A stretch of DNA of 64,000 nt from Microbacterium sp. SORGH_AS_0428 (lineage in GTDB: Bacteria > Actinomycetota > Actinomycetes > Actinomycetales > Microbacteriaceae), in NCBI RefSeq assembly GCF_031453615.1, contig NZ_JAVIZT010000001.1, positions 1,488,001-1,552,000 on the forward strand, read 5' to 3'. A program made the position numbers and the translations under genes. Under the pieces are notes generated by a model, which saw only the letters and a program-made list of their open reading frames with translations, did not search any database and was not told where the DNA came from. Positions 32,511-41,297 of this stretch are shown here, piece by piece. Each line of letters starts with the position of its first letter. The stretch's first letter is position 1.

Positions 32511-33476
32511 TCAGCCCCGCTTCGCCGCGAGAGCGTCGATGAGCTGCGGCACCACCTGGAACACGTCGCCGACGACGCCGAAGTCCGCGATCTGGAAGAT
32601 CGGCGCGTCGGCGTCCTTGTTGACGGCCACGATGGTCTTCGCGGTCTGCATGCCGGCCTTGTGCTGGATGGCGCCCGAGATCCCGAGCGCGACGTACAGC
32701 TGCGGCGACACCGAGACCCCGGTCTGTCCGACCTGGTGCTCGTAGGGGATGTAGCCCGCGTCCACCGCCGCGCGCGACGCACCGACGGCGGCGCCGAGCG
32801 CGTCGGCGAGCTGCTCCACGAGGGCGAACTTCTCGGCCGAACCGAGCCCGCGTCCGCCCGACACCACCCGCGCTGCTCCCCGCAGCTCGGGACGCGAGGA
32901 GGCCTTTTCCACCACCTCGGTGGACAGCACGGATGCGGCCGGCGCACCCGACGGGGTCACCGTCAGCTCCGTGACGATCGGTTCGACGGACGCGGCACGG
33001 TCCTCGACCGCTCCCTGGCGCACCGTCGCCACGAGCGGCCCGAAGGTCGCCGCCGCGTCGACGGAGTATGCGCCGCCGTACACGGAGTGGTGAGCGATCA
33101 CGCCCTCGTCATCGCGATCGAGACCGACGACGTCGACCGCGAGGGCCGCGCCCAGGCGCGCAACGAGCCGGCCCGCGACGTCTCGTCCGTCGATCGAGTG
33201 CGAGACGAGCACCGCCTCGGGCGCCACCTGCGCCACCGCCGCGGCGAGCGCGTCGACCTGGGCCAGGCCCAGACCCTCACCCCCGGGGGCGACCAGCACG
33301 CGAGGCGCACCCCACTCCCCGGCCGTTGCGGCGAGCGCCGCGTCGCCCACGACGAGCGCGACGGGGGTTCCCACGCGGGATGCGGCCCCGAGGAGTGCGG
33401 CGCCGGATGCGGCGAGTCCCCCGGCCGCGGAGCTCTCGAGCAGCACGAGGACGGTGTCGTCGGCGAAGTCGGTCAT
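32511..33476 (-). CDS. etfA: Electron transfer flavoprotein alpha subunit
   Basis: A 321-residue ETF alpha chain that binds FAD and carries electrons from acyl-CoA dehydrogenases. The C-terminal FAD domain is clear: [56 protein letters not shown] and [17 protein letters not shown] 33476 is chosen because GAGAGG stands 8 nt upstream; a GTG nine bases earlier is possible. It follows etfB by 12 nt. The cytochrome b gene is coupled downstream. Confidence 0.94.
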   Translation of the reverse strand: MTDFADDTVLVLLESSAAGGLAASGAALLGAASRVGTPVALVVGDAALAATAGEWGAPRVLVAPGGEGLGLAQVDALAAAVAQVAPEAVLVSHSIDGRDVAGRLVARLGAALAVDVVGLDRDDEGVIAHHSVYGGAYSVDAAATFGPLVATVRQGAVEDRAASVEPIVTELTVTPSGAPAASVLSTEVVEKASSRPELRGAARVVSGGRGLGSAEKFALVEQLADALGAAVGASRAAVDAGYIPYEHQVGQTGVSVSPQLYVALGISGAIQHKAGMQTAKTIVAVNKDADAPIFQIADFGVVGDVFQVVPQLIDALAAKRG

Positions 33477-33488
33477 CGTCGTCACCTC

Positions 33489-34265
33489 TCAGACCAGGCG
33501 GTTCTGGATCAGGAACTCGGCGAGACGGTTGCCGCCGTCGCCCTCGTCGACGATCACCTGTCCGGCCGCGCGCGCGGGCCGGGGGGCGATCGCGATCATG
33601 ATCGAGCGCGCGACACCGGGGTCGTCCGCGTCGATGCCGAGATCGGCGAGCGACAGCGTCTCGATGGGCTTCTTCTTCGCCGCCATGACGCCCTTGAAGC
33701 CGGCCATCCGCGCTTCGGGCATCGCTTCGGTGATCGAGATGACGGCGGGCAGCTCGGCACGGATGCGGCGCACGGCGCCGTCTCCGGGACGATCGCCCTC
33801 GACCGCGTCCTCGGCGAGCTCGACGCGGGCGAGGCCCGTCGCGGAGGCGACGCCCAGGCGCTCGGCGATCATGGCGGGGATCACGCCGCCCACACCGTCG
33901 GTGGACTGGTTGCCCGCGATGACGAGGTCGAAGCCGGTCCGTGCGATGGCGGCGGCGAGCACCTGGGCGGTGAGTCCCAGGTCGGCGCCGCGGAGCGCTT
34001 CGTCGACGATCTGCACGGCGGAGCCCGCGCCGAGCGCGAGGGCCTTGCGCAACGTGGGCGTCGCCTCGTCGGCGGCCATCATCATCGCCACGACCTCGGT
34101 GCCGGGGTGTGCGTCGGCGTAGGAGAGTGCGGTCTCGAGGGCGCGCTCGCCGATCTCGTCGATGACGCGATCGCTGGCGGCGCGGTCGGCGAGTCCGGTT
34201 TCGAGATCCAGGACGCGGTCACCGTAGGTGTCGGGGACTTCTTTGACCAGCACGACGATTCTCAT
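33489..34265 (-). CDS. etfB: Electron transfer flavoprotein beta subunit
   Basis: A 258-residue ETF beta chain starting MRIVVLVKEVPDTYGDRVL, as in the family. DLVIAGNQSTDGVGGVIPAM and the late MAGFKGVMAAKKKPIETLSL loop are typical, the latter near the acyl-CoA dehydrogenase docking and AMP-binding region. AAGGAG precedes ATG 34265. It leads the etfB-etfA-cytochrome b unit. Likely electron donors in this window are the 17.9-kb acyl-CoA dehydrogenase and others elsewhere. Confidence 0.94.
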   Translation of the reverse strand: MRIVVLVKEVPDTYGDRVLDLETGLADRAASDRVIDEIGERALETALSYADAHPGTEVVAMMMAADEATPTLRKALALGAGSAVQIVDEALRGADLGLTAQVLAAAIARTGFDLVIAGNQSTDGVGGVIPAMIAERLGVASATGLARVELAEDAVEGDRPGDGAVRRIRAELPAVISITEAMPEARMAGFKGVMAAKKKPIETLSLADLGIDADDPGVARSIMIAIAPRPARAAGQVIVDEGDGGNRLAEFLIQNRLV

Positions 34266-34310
34266 GGGGCGGTGCTCCTTCGACAGGACGAGTCTAGACG
34301 ACACTCGGTG

Positions 34311-35087
34311 TCAGCGATGGCGGAACTCAGGCGCACGCTTCTCGCGGAAGGCGGCCATCCCCTCCTTCTGGTCCTCGAGCGCGAAGAGCGTCGCGAAGCT
34401 CTGCTTCTCGAAGCGGAGCCCCTCCGCCAGCACCGTCTCCTGCGCGGCGCGCAGCGCCTCCTTGGCCGCGTAGACCACCGGCAGCGACTTCGAGGCGATG
34501 GCTTCGGCGACCTCCATCGCCGCATCCCGCAGCTCGGCCGCGGGCACGACGCGCGAGACGAGTCCCGCGCGCTCAGCCTCCTCGGCCCCCATGCGACGAC
34601 CGGTCAGCACGAGCTCGGCGGCCTTGTACGCGCCCACGGCACGGGTGAGCCGCTGGGTGCCCCCGAGCCCCGGGATGACACCCAGGGCGATCTCGGGCTG
34701 ACCGAACTGCGCCGTGTCGGCGGCCAGGATGATGTCGCAGATCATGGCGAGCTCGCATCCACCGCCGAGGGCGAAGCCGGCGACCGCGGCGATCAGCGGG
34801 GTGCGGGCCCGTGTCACCTCTTCGAGGGCGGCGAACGGGTTGTCCACGAGCATGTCACGCGTCGACTTGTCGGCCATCTGCTTGATGTCGGCACCGGCGG
34901 CGAAGGCGCGCTCACTCCCGGTCAGCACGATCGCCCCGACTCCCTCGTCGGCGTCGAAGCCGGCGACGGCGGCGGCGAGCTCACCCACCAGGGTCGAGTT
35001 GAGGGCGTTGAGGGCGTCGGGTCGATTCAGGGTGATCCACCCGACGCGACCGTGCTGCTCGACGAGGATCGTCTCGTAGGTGCTCAT
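34311..35087 (-). CDS. Enoyl-CoA hydratase
   Basis: A 258-residue crotonase-fold enzyme. The first oxyanion segment is SERAFAAGADIKQM, the second is VAGFALGGGCELAMICD, and both catalytic glutamates sit in FGQPEIALGVIPGLGGTQRL, as in short-chain EchA/PaaF hydratases. It hydrates trans-2-enoyl-CoA. ATG 35087 has only GATGGGCAG before it. It lies 45 nt upstream of etfB on the same strand and downstream of the prp-thiolase operon, forming a fatty/branched-acid oxidation neighbourhood. Confidence 0.92.
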   Translation of the reverse strand: MSTYETILVEQHGRVGWITLNRPDALNALNSTLVGELAAAVAGFDADEGVGAIVLTGSERAFAAGADIKQMADKSTRDMLVDNPFAALEEVTRARTPLIAAVAGFALGGGCELAMICDIILAADTAQFGQPEIALGVIPGLGGTQRLTRAVGAYKAAELVLTGRRMGAEEAERAGLVSRVVPAAELRDAAMEVAEAIASKSLPVVYAAKEALRAAQETVLAEGLRFEKQSFATLFALEDQKEGMAAFREKRAPEFRHR

Positions 35088-35148
35088 CTGCCCATCGTGG
35101 CATGAGCGCACCCGCGCGCGGCAGGGCGACTGTCCGGGGAATTCCCCC

Positions 35149-36327
35149 TCAGACCCGTTCGACGATCAGGGCGTTCGCCATACCCCCGCCCTCGCACATC
35201 ACCTGCAGCCCCCGGCGACCGCCGGTGTGCTCCAGGTAGGCGACGAGCGTGCTGAGCAGGCGGGTGCCCGACGAGCCGAGCGCGTGCCCGAGCGCGATCG
35301 CGCCGCCCCACGGATTCAGCCGCGCGGGGTCGGCGCCGAGCTCCTCCAGCCAGGCGAGCGGCACCGAGGCGAACGCCTCGTTCACCTCGTACGCGTCGAT
35401 GTCCTCGATCGTGAGCCCCGCGCGATCCAGGATGCGGCGCGTCGCCGGGATCGGCGCGGTGAGCATCATGAGCGGGTCGTCGCCCACGACCGCGAACGAA
35501 CGCAGGACGGCGCGCGGCCGCAGCCCGAGCTCCGCTGCGCGTTCGGCGCTCATCAGCAGCGCAGCGGAGGCGCCGTCCGTCAGCGGCGACGACGATCCGG
35601 CGGTGACGCGCCACTCCAGCGCGGGGAAGCGCGCCGCCGCGGCGTCGGTGCGAAACGCCGGAGGCAGCCCCGCCAGCGCGTCCGCGGTCGTCTGCACACG
35701 GATCGTCTCGTCGAGCTCGACCAGACCGGCCGACGTCTCGACGGGCACGAGCTGCGAGGCGAACAGCCCCGCCGCAGCAGCCGCAGCGGCACGGCGGTGG
35801 GACTCGGCCGCATAGGCGTCCAGCGCCTGGCGCGACAGGCGCCACTTCGCGGCGATGAGCTCGGCGGCGATGCCCTGCGAGACGAGCCCCTCCGGGTAGC
35901 GCTCGCCGAGCAACGGCGAGACGGGGGACCCGGCTGCGGCCGCCGAGCCGAGGGGCACGCGACTCATCGACTCGACGCCGCCGGCGATCACGATGTCGGC
36001 GGTCCCGGCCATGATCGCGTGCGCCGCCGACTGGACGGCCTGCTGCCCCGAGCCGCACTGCCGGTCGAAGGTCGCGGCGGGCACCGTCTCGGCGAAACCC
36101 GCCGCGAGCACGGCGTGGCGCGCGATGTTCGTGGACTGCTCGCCGACCTGGCTGACACAGCCGAGCAGTACGTCGTCGACGAGGCCATCCTCGAGGCCGT
36201 TGCGCTCGACGAGGGCGCGCAGCACGCCGGCGGCGAGGTCCACGGGATGCACCCCGCTGAGCGCACCTCCTGGCTTGCCCCGCCCCGAGGGCGTGCGCAC
36301 CGCGTCGACCAGCACCGCCTCGCGCAC
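35149..36327 (-). CDS. Acetyl-CoA C-acyltransferase (thiolase)
   Basis: A 392-residue thiolase. The nucleophilic cysteine is in TFDRQCGSGQQAV, the histidine in NPWGGAIALGHALGSSG, and the second cysteine in LQVMCEGGGMANALI. GTG 36327 gives the usual family N-terminus (VREAVLVDAVRTPSGRGKPGG) and lies 4 nt after the prpC stop. An ATG at 36363 would overlap prpC by 32 nt. It is the last gene of the gntR-prpDBC operon. A function in beta-ketoacyl-CoA cleavage releasing acetyl- or propionyl-CoA fits that setting. Confidence 0.9.
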   Translation of the reverse strand: MREAVLVDAVRTPSGRGKPGGALSGVHPVDLAAGVLRALVERNGLEDGLVDDVLLGCVSQVGEQSTNIARHAVLAAGFAETVPAATFDRQCGSGQQAVQSAAHAIMAGTADIVIAGGVESMSRVPLGSAAAAGSPVSPLLGERYPEGLVSQGIAAELIAAKWRLSRQALDAYAAESHRRAAAAAAAGLFASQLVPVETSAGLVELDETIRVQTTADALAGLPPAFRTDAAAARFPALEWRVTAGSSSPLTDGASAALLMSAERAAELGLRPRAVLRSFAVVGDDPLMMLTAPIPATRRILDRAGLTIEDIDAYEVNEAFASVPLAWLEELGADPARLNPWGGAIALGHALGSSGTRLLSTLVAYLEHTGGRRGLQVMCEGGGMANALIVERV

Positions 36328-36331
36328 GGGC

Positions 36332-37522
36332 TCAGCCCTTCTCTTCGGGCCGCTCGCTGACATGTTCTGCCGCCTCGTCGGCGACGTAGCCGGCGACGTG
36401 CCGTTCGTCGGGGCCGTTGTAGACCGAGAGCGGGCGGATGAGCGCGTTGCGGCTGTACTGCTCCATGATGTGGGCCGTCCAGCCGACGACACGCGCGGCG
36501 ACGAACAGCGGGGTGAAGGTCACCGTGTCGAACCCGATGAGGTTGTAGGCGGGCCCCGACGGGTAGTCGAGGTTGGGGTAGATGCCCTTGCGTGCCACGA
36601 ACTCGCTCTCGAGCGCGTCATAGAGCCGTGCCACGTCCGGTCGGTCGTAGTGGGCGACGAGATCGTCGAGCGCCGCCTTCATGGTGGGCACGCGCGAGTC
36701 GCCGCGCTTGTAGACGCGGTGGCCGAAGCCCATGATCTTGCGCTTGTTCGCGAGTGCGTCGTCGAGCCAGGCCGCGACGTTCTCCGCCTCGCCGATCTCA
36801 TCGAAGATGTGCAGCACCGCCTCGTTCGCACCGCCGTGCAGCGGACCCTTCAGCGCACCGACCGCGCCGACGACCGCGGAGTGCAGATCGCTGAGCGTGG
36901 AGGCGATGACCCGCCCCGTGAAGGTGGAGGCGTTGAACGAGTGCTCGGCGTACAGGATCATCGATCGGTTGAAGGCGTCCACGACAACCGCATCCGCCTC
37001 TTCGCCGAAGGTCATCCAGAGGAAGTTCGCCGCGTAGTCCAGATCGTCGCGCGGCGGGATCGGGAGCTGCCCGCGGCGGCGGCGCTGACCGTAGGCGACG
37101 ATCGCCGGCAGCGCGGCGAACAGCCGGAGGCTTCGCGCGAGGTTCTCCTCGGGGGTGCCGACGGCATCGAGCACGGACCCGACACCGGCGAGGTCCGCGG
37201 CGCCCAGCACGCTCAGCGCCGTGCGCACCTCGTCCATCGGATGCGCGTCGAGCGGCACGAGTTCGATCGCCGACTGCACGGCCGCCGTCAGCGGCCGATG
37301 CTCCCGCTCGGCGCGGCGGAGCTCTGCCAGCTGCTCGTCGCTCGGCAGCTCTCCGTGCCACAGCAGGTACGCCACCGCCTCGACCGGCTGCGTGGCGGCG
37401 AGCTCCTGCACGGGGTAGCCGCGGTACAGCAGCGAGTTGGTCTCGGGGTTGACCTTGGAGATGGCGGTCTCGTCGGCGACCACCCCCGCCAGTCCCTTCC
37501 GGATCTGGTCCTGCTCGGTCAT
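36332..37522 (-). CDS. prpC: 2-methylcitrate synthase / citrate synthase II
   Basis: A 396-residue short-form citrate synthase. It condenses propionyl-CoA with oxaloacetate. Blocks are RGYPVQELA, LWHGELPS, AEHSFNASTFTGRVIAST, the catalytic His in LKGPLHGGANEAVL, IMGFGHRVYKRGDSR and IGFDTVTFTPLFVAARVVGW. Length and placement between prpB and a thiolase in the prp operon favour the methylcitrate enzyme over the housekeeping citrate synthase, although such enzymes accept acetyl-CoA too. AAGGAG precedes ATG 37522. Confidence 0.92.
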   Translation of the reverse strand: MTEQDQIRKGLAGVVADETAISKVNPETNSLLYRGYPVQELAATQPVEAVAYLLWHGELPSDEQLAELRRAEREHRPLTAAVQSAIELVPLDAHPMDEVRTALSVLGAADLAGVGSVLDAVGTPEENLARSLRLFAALPAIVAYGQRRRRGQLPIPPRDDLDYAANFLWMTFGEEADAVVVDAFNRSMILYAEHSFNASTFTGRVIASTLSDLHSAVVGAVGALKGPLHGGANEAVLHIFDEIGEAENVAAWLDDALANKRKIMGFGHRVYKRGDSRVPTMKAALDDLVAHYDRPDVARLYDALESEFVARKGIYPNLDYPSGPAYNLIGFDTVTFTPLFVAARVVGWTAHIMEQYSRNALIRPLSVYNGPDERHVAGYVADEAAEHVSERPEEKG

Positions 37523-37548
37523 GTCACTCCTTCGTGCTGGGCCGCGCG

Positions 37549-38445
37549 TCACGGACGCGTGTAGGTGAAGATGCTGTCGTCGAAGCTGTTGTACTGCTCG
37601 TAGTCGATCAGGTCGTAGAGCTCGGCGCGATGCTGCATCTCGCCGACCTTGTCACGCAGATGTCCCTTGTCGACGAGGTCGTCCAGCGCGCGCTCGGCGG
37701 CGCCCATCGCGATGCGCAGCAACGAGACCGGCCAGATCACGATGTTGACCCCCACGTCGCGGAGCTGATCGACCGAGAAGAGCTCGCTCTTGCCGAACTC
37801 GGTCATGTTGGCGAGGATCGGCACGTCGACGGCTCTGCGCATCGCCTCGAACTCATCGAGGGTCGCCAGCGCCTCCGGGAAGATCGCATCCGCTCCCGCA
37901 TCCACGAGCGCCTTGGCGCGGTCGACCGCCGCATCCAACCCCTCGATCGCGCGGATGTCGGTGCGCGCCATCACGAGGAAGTCGGGATCGCGGCGCGCGT
38001 CGACGGCGGCGCGGATGCGGCGCAGCGCCGTCCCTTCGTCCACGACGGCCTTGCCGTCGAGGTGACCGCAGCGCTTCGGGTTGATCTGATCCTCGATGTG
38101 GGCGCCGGCGACGCCGGCGTCCTCGAGCATCTGGATGGTGCGCGCGACGTTCATGGGCTCGCCGAATCCGGTGTCGGCATCGATGAGCGCCGGAAGCTCC
38201 GTCGTCCGGGCGATCTGAGCGCCGCGTCCGGCGACCTCGGTCAGGGTCGTCAGGCCGATGTCCGGAAGCCCGAGATCGGCCGACAGCACCGCGCCCGAGA
38301 TGTAGACGCCCTCGAAGCCCTTGCGCTCGATCAGCCGCGCGGACAGCGGATTGAAGGCGCCCGGGAGCCGCATCAGCCCACCCGACGCGAGACCGGCGCG
38401 GAACGCGCGGCGCTTCTCCGATGCGGACGCCGTCGATCCGAGCAT
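37549..38445 (-). CDS. prpB: Methylisocitrate lyase
   Basis: A 298-residue PEP mutase/isocitrate lyase-type barrel that splits 2-methylisocitrate into pyruvate and succinate. PGAFNPLSARLIE, IDADTGFGEPMNV, AHIEDQINPKRCGHLDGK with the catalytic cysteine, and ARTDIRAIEGLD are diagnostic. ATG 38445 shares one base with the prpD stop (TGATG). Confidence 0.95.
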   Translation of the reverse strand: MLGSTASASEKRRAFRAGLASGGLMRLPGAFNPLSARLIERKGFEGVYISGAVLSADLGLPDIGLTTLTEVAGRGAQIARTTELPALIDADTGFGEPMNVARTIQMLEDAGVAGAHIEDQINPKRCGHLDGKAVVDEGTALRRIRAAVDARRDPDFLVMARTDIRAIEGLDAAVDRAKALVDAGADAIFPEALATLDEFEAMRRAVDVPILANMTEFGKSELFSVDQLRDVGVNIVIWPVSLLRIAMGAAERALDDLVDKGHLRDKVGEMQHRAELYDLIDYEQYNSFDDSIFTYTRP

Positions 38446-39968
38446 CAGAACAGCCCCTTCGGCGCCGGCTGCGACAGCAGCAGCCCCGGCTTGGCGACGA
38501 TCGAGAGCTGGCGCACCTCGTCGGCGTTCAGCTCCGGCAGGCGCTGCACGAGCTCGAGGAACCGCTCGATCTCCGCCGCCTCCAGCACGGGCTCCGCCAG
38601 CAGCCGGAACTTGCGGACGTAGTCCTCGCGGACGAAGGGCCGGGCTCCGAGCGGGTGCGCGTCGGCGACGGCGATCTCGTCCTCGATGACCGACCCGTCG
38701 GTGAGGGTGATGACCACGCGACCGCCGAATGCCTTCTCGTCGGGGTCCTCGGAGTGATAGCGGCGGGTCCATTCGGCGTCTTCTGCCGTGGTCACCTTGT
38801 TCCACAGCTCGACGGTGTCCGCGCGCGCCGCACGCTCGGGCGCATAGGAGTCGACGTGGTGCCAGGTTCCGTCCTGCAGCGCCACCGCGAAGATGTACGG
38901 GATCGAGTGGTCCAGCGTCTCGCGGGATGCGGTCGGATCGTACTTCTGCGGATCGTTCGCCCCGGAGCCGATCACGTAGTGCGTGTGGTGGCTGGTGTGC
39001 AGCACGATCGAGGCGATGCTGGCGGGATCGCGCAGCTCGGGCCGCTCGGTACCGAGCTTGCGGGCCAGGTCGATCCATGCCTGGGCCTGATACTCGGCGG
39101 AGTGCTCCTTCGTGTACGAGTCCAGGATCGCCCGCTTGGACTCGCCCGCGGCGGGAAGCGGCACGTCGTAGGAGGCGTCCTTGCCGTCGAGCAGCCAGGC
39201 GACGACGCCGTCCTCGCCCTCGTAGATGGGGGAAGGGGAGGTCTCGCCGCGCATCGCGCGGTCGACGGCCTCGACCGCCATCTTGCCGGCGAACGCCGGG
39301 GCGTGGGCCTTCCAGGTCGAGATCTCTCCCTTGCGGGACTGACGGGTCGCGGTGGTCGTGTGCAGCGCCTGCCCGACGGCCTGGTAGATCGTCTCGGTGT
39401 CCAGGCCCAGCAGGGTGCCGATGCCGGCCGCGGCCGAGGGGCCGAGGTGTGCGACGTGGTCGATCTTGTGCTTGTGCAGGCTGATCGCGCGCACGAGGTC
39501 GATCTGGATCTCGTAACCGGTCGCGATGCCCCGCGCGAGCGCCTGTCCGTCGGCGCCGACGTGCTGCGCGACGGCGAGGATGGGCGGGATGTTGTCCCCC
39601 GGGTGCGAGTAGTCCGCCGCGAGGAAGGTGTCGTGATAGTCAAGCTCGCGCACGGCGACGCCGTTGGCCCACGCCGCCCACTCGGGCGAGGTGCGGCGCT
39701 CGAGCGCGCATCCGAACACCGTCGCACCGGCACCACCGATGGAGACGGCGTGATCGAGCGCCTGCTGGCGAGCGGCGACGACGGGGCGACGGGTGAGGGA
39801 GGCGGCGGCGACCGCCGCGTTGTCGATGAGCCGATTGACGATCATGTCGACGACGTCCGCGTCGACCGCCACGGGGTCGGTGGCGACCTCGGCGATGTGC
39901 CAGGCCAGCTGGCCCTCGCGGGCGAGCTTCTCCTCGCTCGTGTGGACACGGAGGTGGTGCGTGATCAT
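38445..39968 (-). CDS. prpD: 2-Methylcitrate dehydratase (MmgE/PrpD family)
   Basis: A 507-residue, cluster-free dehydratase that converts 2-methylcitrate to 2-methyl-cis-aconitate. [21 protein letters not shown] and [13 protein letters not shown] are PrpD-specific regions, and the C-terminal part carries [12 protein letters not shown]. Rehydration to methylisocitrate would need an aconitase from elsewhere in the genome. ATG 39968 overlaps the regulator stop by 4 nt. Confidence 0.94.
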   Translation of the reverse strand: MITHHLRVHTSEEKLAREGQLAWHIAEVATDPVAVDADVVDMIVNRLIDNAAVAAASLTRRPVVAARQQALDHAVSIGGAGATVFGCALERRTSPEWAAWANGVAVRELDYHDTFLAADYSHPGDNIPPILAVAQHVGADGQALARGIATGYEIQIDLVRAISLHKHKIDHVAHLGPSAAAGIGTLLGLDTETIYQAVGQALHTTTATRQSRKGEISTWKAHAPAFAGKMAVEAVDRAMRGETSPSPIYEGEDGVVAWLLDGKDASYDVPLPAAGESKRAILDSYTKEHSAEYQAQAWIDLARKLGTERPELRDPASIASIVLHTSHHTHYVIGSGANDPQKYDPTASRETLDHSIPYIFAVALQDGTWHHVDSYAPERAARADTVELWNKVTTAEDAEWTRRYHSEDPDEKAFGGRVVITLTDGSVIEDEIAVADAHPLGARPFVREDYVRKFRLLAEPVLEAAEIERFLELVQRLPELNADEVRQLSIVAKPGLLLSQPAPKGLF

Positions 39969-40645
39969 GCTGCTCCCGGGGTGGATCGTGCGACGCGCGG
40001 GGCGTCGGATGCGTCGGCGAGCGACGCGAGGATGGCGGTCAGTGCGTGGTGCAGGTGCACGTGGGTGGCGTGGGCCGCGAGTTCGGCGTCGCCGTCGGCG
40101 ATGGCGCGCGCGATGAGGCGGTGCTCGGCGGCGGAGGCGGCGAGGCGTGCGGGATTGTCGCGCGCGAGGCGGCGCACGCGGACGAGATGGGTGCGCACGG
40201 TCCGCAGCGCGGCGATCAGATAGTCGTTGCCGACGGCGGCGTCCAGCGCCTGATCGAACTGCGCGATCGTGGCGTAGTAGGCGTCCGCGTCGGCCTGAGG
40301 GTCCTCGGCCGCCCAGCGTTCGGCGAGCGCGGCGAACGGCTCACCCGGAGCCCCGTCGGCCACGCGCTCCGCCGCGATGCGGGCAGCGGACTCCTCGAGC
40401 GCACGGCGCACGGCGAAGAGGGCGCGGATGTCGTCGGCGTCGATGTCGGTCACGACGGTGACCCGCGGCGAGGCCTGCGCGACGAGCCCGTCGGCGGCGA
40501 GGCGTCCGATGGCCTCTCGCAGCGGCGTGCGGCTCACGCCGAGCCGGCGGGCCTGCTCCACCTCGGCGAGCACGGTTCCCGGCGCCAGCTCACCGGACTG
40601 GATCTGCTCGAGAAGTGTGCGGTACGCACGGTCGCTCGCCCGCAT
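39965..40645 (-). CDS. GntR-family (FCD-type) regulator of the prp operon
   Basis: A 226-residue regulator. A GntR winged helix spans residues 5-70 ([21 protein letters not shown]), and an all-helical FCD sensor domain follows, with histidines in [10 protein letters not shown] and THVHLHHAL that could bind metal. It is the first gene of the prp operon, so it is probably autoregulated and induced by a propionate or methylcitrate signal. GGGAGGAGG stands before ATG 40645. Confidence 0.9.
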   Translation of the reverse strand: MRASDRAYRTLLEQIQSGELAPGTVLAEVEQARRLGVSRTPLREAIGRLAADGLVAQASPRVTVVTDIDADDIRALFAVRRALEESAARIAAERVADGAPGEPFAALAERWAAEDPQADADAYYATIAQFDQALDAAVGNDYLIAALRTVRTHLVRVRRLARDNPARLAASAAEHRLIARAIADGDAELAAHATHVHLHHALTAILASLADASDAPRVARSTPGAA

Positions 40646-40682
40646 CCCGCCTCCTCCCGTATCGCCCGATGAACTCGCACAG

Positions 40683-40746
40683 TGTATGCACAATCAGCCC
40701 GTTGATGCCAACCGCTGACGGTTTCGGTCATTTGGGTATACACAGC
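40683..40746 (-). promoter_or_regulatory. prp operon promoter with GntR-like half-sites
   Basis: Read on the minus strand, -35 TTGGCA (40706-40711), a 17-bp spacer and -10 CATACA (40683-40688) form a good promoter. GTGCATACAC overlaps the -10 and a related GTGTATACCC lies ~45 bp further upstream (near 40735-40744). Both suit an FCD-type GntR operator, presumably that of the first gene's own product. Confidence 0.6.
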
Positions 40747-40758
40747 GCATCCGGAACG

Positions 40759-41223
40759 TCAGCCGTCCAGATGCGGCGCGAGCGCGTCGAGCACGGGGCG
40801 CTGAGCAGCCACCAGCAACTCGCGCGCGTCGTCGACCCGCACCCATTCGGCGCGGTCCACCTCGGGGAACGACTCCGTACGCCCCGAATGGGGCGGCCAC
40901 TCGAGCGAGAACTCGCCGAACCGCATCCCGACGAGGGCGAAACCGTCGGCGTCGAGCGCGAACACCCGGAGGCGCTTGCCCGACGAGTAGCGGAACTCGC
41001 CGAGCTCCACCCGCTCCCCGGCGGGCGGCGTGAGCCCCAGCTCCTCCTGGAACTCGCGCTCAGCGGCGGTGAGCGGATCTTCGGATGCGGGGTCGTACTC
41101 CCCCTTGGGGATCGACCACGCCCCCGCCTGCTTGCGCTGCCAGAAGGGCCCGCCCATGTGCGCGATCAGCACCTCGGCGGTGTCGGGCCGGAAGAGGAGG
41201 AGCCCCGCGCTGTACGCGGTCAT
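40759..41223 (-). CDS. NUDIX hydrolase
   Basis: A 154-residue pyrophosphohydrolase. The NUDIX box runs from GEYDPASEDP into TAAEREFQEELGL with the catalytic REFQEEL. The start MTAYSAGLLLFRP and the region AWSIPKGEYD resemble the MutT/diadenosine polyphosphate hydrolase group. The nucleotide substrate cannot be specified. It is a single gene between the prp operon promoter and the UbiB-type gene. Confidence 0.9.
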   Translation of the reverse strand: MTAYSAGLLLFRPDTAEVLIAHMGGPFWQRKQAGAWSIPKGEYDPASEDPLTAAEREFQEELGLTPPAGERVELGEFRYSSGKRLRVFALDADGFALVGMRFGEFSLEWPPHSGRTESFPEVDRAEWVRVDDARELLVAAQRPVLDALAPHLDG

Positions 41224-41297
41224 CGCCGCATCCCGTCGCTTCTTCGCCGCACCCGTCCACGCTAGCCGGGTCTGAGACGCCGAGGGTCGCCGGGGCG

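Noticed and set aside
36332..37522. Primary citrate synthase gltA
   Set aside because: Position inside the gntR-prpD-prpB operon favours methylcitrate synthase, though some citrate synthase activity is likely.
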